DNA of 51,449 bases. Source: Prochloron sp. SulCav_FS08_3_32_3330. GTDB taxonomy: Bacteria; Cyanobacteriota; Cyanobacteriia; Cyanobacteriales; DYNF01. Each line of letters starts with the position of its first letter. Positions within the stretch are counted from its first letter, which is position 1. Both the position numbers and the translations under genes were made by a program. The DNA lies in the NCBI GenBank assembly GCA_020721205.1, contig DYNF01000023.1:1-51449 (forward strand). Direction: 5' to 3'. Under the pieces are notes generated by a model. That model made no database searches and was not told the DNA's origin. It saw only the letters and a program-made list of their open reading frames with translations. Positions 45,507 through 51,449 of the stretch are shown here, one piece after another.

Positions 45507-46445
45507 TTAAGTCGGCGATGTTTTATCTCCATATTTTATCAACAAAGCAATGGCAATACTAACAGCAAAAATTAAAACCATACTAACAGCAGAACCAAAA
45601 CCCCAATTTCGAGAATAACCTAAAAATTGATTATAAATTAAACGAGAAATGGTCATACTCGAAGCTCCTCCTAATAATTCTGGGTCTACAAAATCCCCTA
45701 AACCTGTAATAAATACCAGTAAAGATCCCGCCGCTATACCCGGGAAAGTTTGAGGAATTGTTACTTTCCAAAAAGTTTCTTTTGGTGTTGCTCCCAGATC
45801 AGCAGAAGCCTCTAATAATCGTTGATCTAGCTTTTCTAAAGATGCGTAAAGAATTAAAACCATATAGGGTAAATAGCTGTAAGCCATCCCTATTACTACC
45901 GCCCAAGGAGTGTATAAAATATTAATACTTGGTTGAATCCAAGCAAAGGTAAAATGATTATTTTCAAAACTAAAACTAGGAATATTAATTAAGCCAATAA
46001 TACTATTTAAAACTCCTGAAGGACGTAAAATTGCCATCCATGCGTAGGTGCGTAATAAAGAGGATGTCCAGAGGGGTAAAATGAATCCTAATAATAATAA
46101 ATTGCGCCAATTTTTCGGTGCCATTTGGGCGATCCAATAAGCAACAGGAAACCCGAATAATAAACAAACAATCATCGTTTCTACGGCAAATAAAGTAGAC
46201 CGAAAAACTACTTTTAGATTGGCAGGATCAAATACATCTAAATAGTTTTGAATATTCGTGGGATTAACTATTTCTCCCGGGCGAATACCGGGTACTAAAC
46301 TTAATTCAAAAATGACAAGAGTAGGTACAACTAATAATAAAAATAACCATAAGCCTGAAGGACCAAGTAAGATCAATCCTCCTAACCATTGAGGGGATAT
46401 TTTTTTATTTTTGGTGTCAATTATTTCTTTTATTTTATTAATCAT
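45507..46445 (-). CDS. ABC transporter permease, PotB-like (polyamine family)
   Basis: This 312-residue protein has six predicted membrane helices and the EAA loop EASADLGATPKETFWKVTIP that contacts the ATPase. The N-terminal part (WLFLLLVVPTLVIFELSL) and SSLLRTYAWMAIL are typical of spermidine/putrescine PotB permeases. No PotA, PotC or PotD genes lie nearby, so the rest of the transporter must be elsewhere or the substrate may differ. A perfect hairpin lies 20 bases upstream of the ATG. Confidence 0.85.
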   Translation of the reverse strand: MINKIKEIIDTKNKKISPQWLGGLILLGPSGLWLFLLLVVPTLVIFELSLVPGIRPGEIVNPTNIQNYLDVFDPANLKVVFRSTLFAVETMIVCLLFGFPVAYWIAQMAPKNWRNLLLLGFILPLWTSSLLRTYAWMAILRPSGVLNSIIGLINIPSFSFENNHFTFAWIQPSINILYTPWAVVIGMAYSYLPYMVLILYASLEKLDQRLLEASADLGATPKETFWKVTIPQTFPGIAAGSLLVFITGLGDFVDPELLGGASSMTISRLIYNQFLGYSRNWGFGSAVSMVLIFAVSIAIALLIKYGDKTSPT

Positions 46446-46465
46446 AATGTTAATATCTAATTTAT

Positions 46466-46500
46466 TAAAAATATAGTCAAACCTTTTGACTATATTTTTA
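46466..46500. promoter_or_regulatory. Perfect 16-bp inverted repeat in the PotB-like leader
   Basis: The arms TAAAAATATAGTCAAA and TTTGACTATATTTTTA are fully complementary around a three-base loop. It starts 20 bases upstream of the permease start codon. It could be an operator or an mRNA leader hairpin, and its AT-rich ends give a U-run on both strands like a bidirectional terminator. Confidence 0.6.
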
Positions 46501-46689
46501 TTATCCCATTATATATAGTATTTTTATTTAAAATTTGGGCATCTGGCATCTGTACCTGTGAGGGGCATCTTGACCTATCCTACATAACAGACAAGATGTT
46601 TCACAACAAACAAAGGACAAAAAATTAAGTTTTTACCACAAATCAATTAAGACTGCGATCAATTGCCTTTTGTATCTTAAAATATCTGT

Positions 46690-46757
46690 AGGGGAAACTT
46701 GGCATCGTTAATTTATGATCATAAAAAATAACCTAACAAATGCCATGCCCAACCCAA
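46690..46757. repeat. Partial GTAGGGGCATG-family palindromic repeat
   Basis: It starts CTGTAGGGGAAACTTGGCAT and ends ATGCCATGCCCAACCC, like the element at 17731-17927. It makes up part of the 349-base gap 46446-46794. The rest holds the hairpin at 46466 and a stretch with GGCATCTGGCATCTG near 46539, where I see no gene. Confidence 0.5.
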
Positions 46758-46794
46758 TATATAAAATCATTTAATCCCTAAAATTGTTAATTCA

Positions 46795-47502
46795 ATGCTT
46801 AATTATGTTTGGTTTGGTTTAATGTTTATATCAGTAATTATGGCAATAATTACCGATCTTACTAATAATATTAATGGGGTAATTCCACCCATAGATCCCG
46901 AAACAGGAGAAGCAGTCTTAAGTAAGATTGAATTAGTCACATCAGCCGCAATTTCTAGCGCAGAAACGGCGGTAGAATTAGCTATTGGTTTAATCGGTAT
47001 TATGGCACTTTGGTTAGGAATTATGAAAATAGCTGAAGCCTCCGGTTTAATCGCCTTAATTGCTAAATTAGTACGCCCTATTACAATTAAATTATTCCCA
47101 GATGTTCCACCAGATCATCCAGCTATTAGTGCGATTGTTCTTAATATGTCAGCTAATGTTTTAGGATTAGGAAATGCGGCTACACCTCTTGGTTTAAAAG
47201 CTATGCAGGAGTTACAAACTTTAAATCCTAATCAAGAAACTGCCACTAATGCCATGTGTACTTTTTTGGCAATTAATACTTCTAGTGTGCAGTTAATTTT
47301 ACCCGCAACGGTAGTAGGTTTAATGGGAGTAGAATCTAGTAAAATATTTATTACGACAATTATTGCAACAACTTTATCTACTACAGCCGCTATTATTGCA
47401 GTTAAATCTTTAGAAAAATTACCATCTTTTGCTTTTCAAACTAATGAAAATTTAACCATTAAAGATATTACTGAAAATTCCGAGGAAGATATTAATGATT
47501 GA
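46795..47502 (+). CDS. Nucleoside-recognition (Gate) domain membrane protein, SpmA-like
   Basis: This 235-residue protein has several membrane segments and the Gate-domain pattern GNAATPLGLKAMQELQTLNP, with conserved Asn/Pro in a membrane re-entrant part. In Bacillus, SpmA and SpmB are spore maturation proteins. In non-sporulating bacteria the pair is of unknown transport-related function. It overlaps the next gene by eight bases. Confidence 0.82.
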   Translation: MLNYVWFGLMFISVIMAIITDLTNNINGVIPPIDPETGEAVLSKIELVTSAAISSAETAVELAIGLIGIMALWLGIMKIAEASGLIALIAKLVRPITIKLFPDVPPDHPAISAIVLNMSANVLGLGNAATPLGLKAMQELQTLNPNQETATNAMCTFLAINTSSVQLILPATVVGLMGVESSKIFITTIIATTLSTTAAIIAVKSLEKLPSFAFQTNENLTIKDITENSEEDIND

Positions 47503-48043
47503 GACGATTTCTGATATTTTTAATACTACTGCTAAATATATTATTCCCTTACTTTTAATGGGAATACCCGGTTATGCAATTATCGTTAAAAAAGTCAAAG
47601 TTTATGAAGTTTTTACCGATGGTGCAAAAGAAGGTTTTGAAATTGCGATTAGAATTATTCCCTATTTAGTCGCAATTTTGGTGGCGATCGGAATGTTTAG
47701 GGCATCAGGCGCTTTAGACTTATTATTAAATTTACTTTCCCCTATTTTAGATAGCATTGGTTTTCCAAAAGAAAACATTTTACTTGCTTTAATGCGTCCT
47801 CTTTCGGGTAGCGGATCTTTTGGTTTATTAAGTGATTTAGTTAAAACTTATGGACCTGATTCTTTAATCGCAAAAATAGCGGCAACTATGTTTGGATCGA
47901 CGGAAACTACTTTTTATGTATTAGCTGTTTATTTCGGCTCTGTTGGTATTAAAAAAGTGCGTCATGCTCTCCTTGCAGGTTTAATCGCTGATGTAGTAGG
48001 CATTTTTAGTGCTGTTTATATTTGTCGTTTATTACTTATTTAA
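47495..48043 (+). CDS. Nucleoside-recognition (Gate) domain membrane protein, SpmB-like
   Basis: This 182-residue protein carries the SpmB-type sequence RPLSGSGSFGLLSDLVKTYG and MFGSTETTFYVLAVYFGSVG. It has about four to five membrane helices. The eight-base overlap with the SpmA-like gene shows they form one translational unit, and they probably act as a heteromeric membrane complex. Confidence 0.85.
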   Translation: MIETISDIFNTTAKYIIPLLLMGIPGYAIIVKKVKVYEVFTDGAKEGFEIAIRIIPYLVAILVAIGMFRASGALDLLLNLLSPILDSIGFPKENILLALMRPLSGSGSFGLLSDLVKTYGPDSLIAKIAATMFGSTETTFYVLAVYFGSVGIKKVRHALLAGLIADVVGIFSAVYICRLLLI

Positions 48044-48165
48044 AAAAAGTTTGTTGTGCATCTTTAACCCTTAATTAATTTATGATACAATAATTAATCT
48101 TATCAAGTATGCAATTAAATTAGTGCTAAAAGCATAATAACAAACCTGAATTATTTACTATTATT

Positions 48166-49854
48166 ATGGAGTCAAAAAACATTTATAATTTAGCAAAATT
48201 AACCTCAATTTTTAGCAGGTTTACTATTAATATCTGGACAGGTTTAGTTATTCTGATTGCCTTAATAATTTCTATTCCTGTTTTATTCGTTTTAAGCAGT
48301 ATTTTTTCCGATTCTGGTGACGCTTGGAGTCACCTAGCCTCAACAGTTTTACCTACTTATTTAACTAATTCTTTTTGGTTAATGATCGGCGTGGGAATTG
48401 GTACAACTGTATTAGGCGTGGGGACAGCTTGGATCGTTACAATGTGCAGATTTAAAGGTAGTCATATTTTTGAATGGGCTTTACTCTTACCGATGGCGGC
48501 ACCTGCTTATCTTTTGGCTTATACTTACACCGATCTTTTACAATATTATGGACTTATTCAAACAACATTAAGAGCTATTTTTGGCTGGAATAGTATTACA
48601 GATTATTGGTTTCCGAATATTCGCTCTTTAGGAGGAGCGATCGCCATGTTTATCCTAGTTTTATATCCTTATGTTTATCTATTAACAAGAGTCGCCTTTT
48701 TAGAACAGTCAGAAAAAACATTAGAAGCATCCAGAAGCCTTGGTAGTGGGGCATGGCGTAGCTTTTTAACAATAGCTTTACCCCTTGCTAGACCAGCAAT
48801 TATTTCAGGAATTTCCCTCGCTTTAATGGAAACCTTAAGCGATTTTGGCACAGTCGAATATTTTAGTGTCAGAACATTTACAACAGGGATTTATCGCACT
48901 TGGTTTGGACGAGATCAAAGGGTAGCGGCGGCACAGTTAGCGGCAGTTTTAATGTTATTTATTTTTATTTTAATTGTATTAGAAAAATGGTCAAGAAAAC
49001 AATCTCGTTATTATCAAAATACAAGTCGTTATCAACAGCAATCTCAATATAAATTAACAGGAATTAAAGAAATAGCATCTATTATATTTTGTTTAATTCC
49101 TATTAGTTTAGGCTTTCTAATTCCCACAGGTTTACTCTTAGAAATGACCATCAAAAACGCAGAGAAAACTTTAAATAATAATTTTTGGCACTTAACATCA
49201 AATAGTTTAATCTTAGCAATAATTACTGGAATTTTAGCCGTAATTTTAGCCATAATTATTGCTTATGGACAAAGACTTTTTCCCTCCTTATTAATGAGTT
49301 TAGGAGTGCGTATTTCAGCGATGGGTTATGCTATACCGGGATCTGTTATTGCTGTAGGGGTTTTAATCCCTGTGGGATGGCTTGACAATACTATTGACAG
49401 TGGGATGAAAACGAATTTTAATCTGTCCACAGGTTTAATTTTTAGTGGCACAATAACCGCTTTAATTTTTGCTTATTTAGTGCGATTTTTAGCGGTTTCA
49501 TTTGGTGCGATTGATTCTAGTTTAAGTAAGATTAAACCTAGTTTAGATGATGCTTCTCGTAGTTTAGGTTATAGCCCCACTAGCACATTAATAAAAATTC
49601 ATACTCCTTTAATGTGGGGAGGAGTTTTAACCGCAGGAATGTTAGTATTTGTAGATGTAATGAAAGAGCTTCCTGCTACTTTAGTAATACGTCCTTTTAA
49701 CTTTGATACCTTAGCAATAAGAGTCTATCAATATGCTTCTGATGAAAGATTGATTGAAGCCTCCGCCCCCGCTTTAGCAATTATTTTAGTCGGCATAATT
49801 CCGGTAATTTTCTTAAGTTTTAAAATTGCCCATTCTCGTAATAATTCTATTTAA
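48166..49854 (+). CDS. futB: Iron(III) ABC transporter permease, FutB-like
   Basis: This 562-residue protein has two tandem permease domains (about 60-275 and 340-555), each with an EAA loop: EASRSLGSGAWRSFLTIALP and DASRSLGYSPTSTLIKIHTP. The ETLSDFGTVEYFSVRTFTTG stretch is characteristic of ferric iron permeases (FbpB/SfuB/FutB). It would act with FutA-type binding proteins and a FutC ATPase, none of which is adjacent. No Fur box is evident in the short upstream region. Confidence 0.85.
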   Translation: MESKNIYNLAKLTSIFSRFTINIWTGLVILIALIISIPVLFVLSSIFSDSGDAWSHLASTVLPTYLTNSFWLMIGVGIGTTVLGVGTAWIVTMCRFKGSHIFEWALLLPMAAPAYLLAYTYTDLLQYYGLIQTTLRAIFGWNSITDYWFPNIRSLGGAIAMFILVLYPYVYLLTRVAFLEQSEKTLEASRSLGSGAWRSFLTIALPLARPAIISGISLALMETLSDFGTVEYFSVRTFTTGIYRTWFGRDQRVAAAQLAAVLMLFIFILIVLEKWSRKQSRYYQNTSRYQQQSQYKLTGIKEIASIIFCLIPISLGFLIPTGLLLEMTIKNAEKTLNNNFWHLTSNSLILAIITGILAVILAIIIAYGQRLFPSLLMSLGVRISAMGYAIPGSVIAVGVLIPVGWLDNTIDSGMKTNFNLSTGLIFSGTITALIFAYLVRFLAVSFGAIDSSLSKIKPSLDDASRSLGYSPTSTLIKIHTPLMWGGVLTAGMLVFVDVMKELPATLVIRPFNFDTLAIRVYQYASDERLIEASAPALAIILVGIIPVIFLSFKIAHSRNNSI

Positions 49855-49882
49855 TTTTTGATCAGATTAATTAATCAAAAAA
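49855..49882 (+). terminator. Possible weak terminator after futB
   Basis: TTTTTGAT (49855-49862) and ATCAAAAA (49874-49881) form an eight-base AT-rich stem starting at the stop codon. The U-run lies on the wrong side for a strong + strand terminator, so confidence is low. Confidence 0.3.
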
Positions 49883-49916
49883 TATAAAAAAATAGATAAA
49901 TTTTCATATTTTTTAA

Positions 49917-50090
49917 TCACTTTAGCAGATTTTGGCTATTAGCAATGAAAATGATCTTGTTGGCGAAATGTTCGTAGTTGGGCTTTAGCCCTATTTAGCA
50001 CTAGATAGTTAGGGCTAAAGCCCAACTACGAGCCTAATTTTTTTTAATTCGCCAACAGGATCATTTATTTCATTGCGGGATCAATACTTT
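49917..50090. repeat. Hairpin inserted inside another hairpin repeat
   Basis: The outer frame TTTAGCAGATTTTGGCTATT, GCAATGAAA ... TTTCATTGC, GATCAATACT matches the simple repeat at 3800-3860. Inside it are arms ATGATCTTGTTGGCGAA and TTCGCCAACAGGATCAT. Inside those is a hairpin of GTTCGTAGTTGGGCTTTAGC and its complement, the same arms that bound the nested element at 27327-27573. This occupies much of the 430-base gap 49855-50284. Confidence 0.75.
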
Positions 50091-50184
50091 AAAGGAAAAA
50101 TACTCAAAGTATTCTCTTAATAATTTCTTAAGAATCACCGCAAATCTTTACCCAGTCTCAAAAAATAGCAAAAAACATTAAATT

Positions 50185-50200
50185 TGTGATTAACATCACA
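50185..50200. promoter_or_regulatory. Perfect CRP-type site upstream of hli copy 1
   Basis: TGTGATTAACATCACA fits the TGTGA-N6-TCACA consensus of CRP proteins, including cyanobacterial SyCRP1, exactly. It lies 85 bases before the start codon. Actual binding is inferred. Confidence 0.6.
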
Positions 50201-50222
50201 AGAATATTTTTGTCAAGTCACT

Positions 50223-50250
50223 GTTACAATTCTTAACAATGTGTTACATT
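50223..50250 (+). promoter_or_regulatory. HLR1-like triple repeat upstream of hli copy 1
   Basis: Three octamers, GTTACAAT, TTAACAAT and GTTACATT, are spaced by two bases each, giving a 10-base period. HLR1, the RpaB binding site of high-light genes, is two such octamers of (G/T)TTACA(T/A)(T/A) separated by two bases. The middle unit here has two bases off consensus. AATATAAAT just downstream may be the -10 region. Confidence 0.72.
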
Positions 50251-50284
50251 AGTTAATATAAATAAACAAAAGGAATCATAAATT

Positions 50285-50527
50285 ATGCAAACATTAAACA
50301 AACCCGAACAAACATTCAATAACAGAGGCTTCTATATTGATGAAGCAGGTCAAGCTAACAACTTCGCTATTGAACCTAAAGTTTATGTAGACGAGTCAGT
50401 TAGTGCAGGTTGGACTGAATATGCCGAGAAATTAAACGGTCGTTTAGCAATGATTGGTTTTGTTTCTTTACTAGCAACAGAAATCTTAAGTGGACATACT
50501 TTATTTGGTATATTTACCAATCTGTAA
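50285..50527 (+). CDS. hli: High-light-inducible protein (Hli/SCP), copy 1
   Basis: This 80-residue protein has a single membrane helix with the chlorophyll-binding motif E-x-x-N-x-R-x-A-M (Glu48, Asn51, Arg53, Ala55, Met56). Hli proteins bind chlorophyll and carotenoid and protect photosystem II assembly under high light. The 40-residue N-terminal extension is soluble. AAAGGAA precedes the ATG as ribosome site. An HLR1-like element and a CRP-type site lie upstream. Confidence 0.95.
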   Translation: MQTLNKPEQTFNNRGFYIDEAGQANNFAIEPKVYVDESVSAGWTEYAEKLNGRLAMIGFVSLLATEILSGHTLFGIFTNL

Positions 50528-50688
50528 GACTTATTTGAAAAGAGGTTTTAAGATTTTTCCTATTAAAAACTTTGTTCTAAACTTTATCTAAAAAATTTAT
50601 AAAATTAATATTCTTTACCCCCGAAAAAATATGATCTAAAACTAATTTATTTCTGTTTAAAAATTCTTCTCTCTAAAAAATGAATCTT

Positions 50689-50719
50689 AAAACTTTGGTC
50701 AATGATCAAAGTTTTTTTT
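50689..50719 (+). terminator. Rho-independent terminator of hli copy 1
   Basis: The stem AAAACTTTG / CAAAGTTTT has a nine-base loop and runs into eight T residues. It lies about 160 bases after the stop codon, and the long AT-rich 3' untranslated stretch 50528-50688 shows no other feature. Confidence 0.8.
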
Positions 50720-50823
50720 ATTAAACAATAAAGGAAAAATACTCAAAGTATTCTCTTAATAATTTCTTAAGCATTTCCGCAAATCTTTACCCAGTCTCAA
50801 AAAATAGCAAAAAACATTAAATT

Positions 50824-50839
50824 TGTGATTAACATCACA
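50824..50839. promoter_or_regulatory. Perfect CRP-type site upstream of hli copy 2
   Basis: This is the same 16 bases as at 50185-50200, carried in the duplicated unit. Confidence 0.6.
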
Positions 50840-50861
50840 AGAATATTTTTGTCAAGTCACT

Positions 50862-50889
50862 GTTACAATTCTTAACAATGTGTTACATT
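50862..50889 (+). promoter_or_regulatory. HLR1-like triple repeat upstream of hli copy 2
   Basis: This has the same three octamers with 10-base period as in unit 1, so both genes should respond alike to RpaB-type control. Confidence 0.72.
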
Positions 50890-50923
50890 AGTTAATATAA
50901 ATAAACAAAAGGAATCATAAATT

Positions 50924-51166
50924 ATGCAAACATTAAACAAACCCGAACAAACATTCAATAACAGAGGCTTCTATATTGATGAAGCAGGTCAAGCTAACAA
51001 CTTCGCTATTGAACCTAAAGTTTATGTAGACGAGTCAGTTAGTGCAGGTTGGACTGAATATGCCGAGAAATTAAACGGTCGTTTAGCAATGATTGGTTTT
51101 GTTTCTTTACTAGCAACAGAAATCTTAAGTGGACATACTTTATTTGGTATATTTACCAATCTGTAA
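50924..51166 (+). CDS. hli: High-light-inducible protein (Hli/SCP), copy 2
   Basis: The protein (80 residues) and, by eye, the nucleotide sequence are the same as copy 1, with the same ribosome site, helix and chlorophyll-binding motif. Transcription is probably separate from copy 1 because a terminator and a full promoter lie between them. The duplication may raise Hli dosage. Confidence 0.95.
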   Translation: MQTLNKPEQTFNNRGFYIDEAGQANNFAIEPKVYVDESVSAGWTEYAEKLNGRLAMIGFVSLLATEILSGHTLFGIFTNL

Positions 51167-51327
51167 GACTTATTTGAAAAGAGGTTTTAAGATTTTTCCT
51201 ATTAAAAACTTTGTTCTAAACTTTATCTAAAAAATTTATAAAATTAATATTCTTTACCCCCGAAAAAATATGATCTAAAACTAATTTATTTCTGTTTAAA
51301 AATTCTTCTCTCTAAAAAATGAATCTT

Positions 51328-51358
51328 AAAACTTTGGTCAATGATCAAAGTTTTTTTT
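51328..51358 (+). terminator. Rho-independent terminator of hli copy 2
   Basis: This is the same nine-base stem as copy 1, with a T-run one base longer. Confidence 0.8.
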
Positions 51359-51394
51359 TATAAAATAAACTTGGTTGTCGAAATATATTACTCT

Positions 51395-51449
51395 TTGACA
51401 TACTCCCCCGTTAAGCCTTGCTGTAACAGGGGATTCTTAAATTCACATT
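51395..51449 (-). mobile_element. tnpB: Right end of a second IS200/IS605-like element
   Basis: The reverse complement matches 211-265 with one mismatch by eye. TTGA (51395-51398) is the complement of the TCAA end, and the hairpin CCCCCGTTA / TAACAGGGG (51405-51432, now with one mismatch) follows. A tnpB gene on the minus strand probably continues beyond the window. Only its last 13 or so codons could lie here. Confidence 0.68.

Larger units (their letters stand above)
50091..51358 (+). repeat. Tandem duplication of the hli gene with its control region and terminator
   Basis: Unit 1 (50091-50719) and unit 2 (50730-51358) lie 639 bases apart. By eye they are the same except for a few bases near 50131-50136 (AATCAC against CATTTC in unit 2). 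Promoter motifs, coding region, 3' untranslated region and terminator are all included. The high identity outside the coding part points to a recent event or ongoing gene conversion. Confidence 0.95.

Noticed and set aside
1-51449. tRNA or rRNA genes
   Set aside because: I looked for the T-loop GGTTCRA and acceptor complementarity and found none that form a cloverleaf. A software scan would be decisive.

Overview
This is an AT-rich cyanobacterial chromosomal segment. The case for a cyanobacterium rests on split RNA polymerase genes (rpoC1 plus rpoC2), the order hisD / rpsT-tatD-rpoB-rpoC1-rpoC2, two high-light-inducible (Hli) genes, a FutB-type iron permease, a CbbY phosphatase, a kinase carrying an ARC6-like IMS domain, and many GCGATCGC (HIP1) octamers. 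The low GC and gene content would suit a Geminocystis/Cyanobacterium-like unicellular lineage, but that is inference. Both window ends lie in the right end of the same kind of IS200/IS605-family element, in opposite orientation, so the window may be a contig that broke at repeats.

Layout. 1-265: tnpB remnant with IS right end. 352-1849: gatC and uppP. 1982-7235: accessory block with an unknown gene, a MazF toxin, two more unknown genes and a large TPR-CHAT caspase-like protein. 7279-12827 (minus): type I export operon of PpiC-type isomerase, ABC exporter with cyclic-nucleotide-binding and dead C39 domains, and HlyD adaptor. 13062-16661: acyltransferase, CbbY-like phosphatase and a ketoacyl-ACP synthase. 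16874-18615: two toxin-antitoxin pairs (DUF433/DUF5615 and VapBC). 18881-23497: gltB. 23721-24118: hicBA. 24306-31084: Ser/Thr kinase, orphan antitoxin-like HTH gene, thiL, small secreted protein, ridA, a radical SAM protein and a 528-residue unknown. 31158-43881: hisD and the rpsT-tatD-rpoB-rpoC1-rpoC2 cluster. 44143-49854: response regulator, PotB-like permease, SpmA/SpmB-like pair and FutB-like permease. 50091-51358: a nearly perfect 639-bp-period tandem duplication carrying hli, its promoter and its terminator.

The most striking feature is the repeat landscape. Heptamer arrays fill every junction from tatD to the gene after rpoC2, and they supply the stop codons or last codons of tatD, the ABC exporter and the response regulator. 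A roughly 250-bp element made of nested palindromes occurs four times. Short palindromic repeats bracket the toxin-antitoxin cassettes as direct repeats. Repeat-derived peptides are read in frame inside the CHAT protein and GltB.

I found no tRNA, rRNA or CRISPR. The best candidates for an undescribed system are the MazF/TPR-CHAT block, the repeat-bracketed toxin-antitoxin cassettes and the nested palindromic elements. None can be proven from sequence reading alone.
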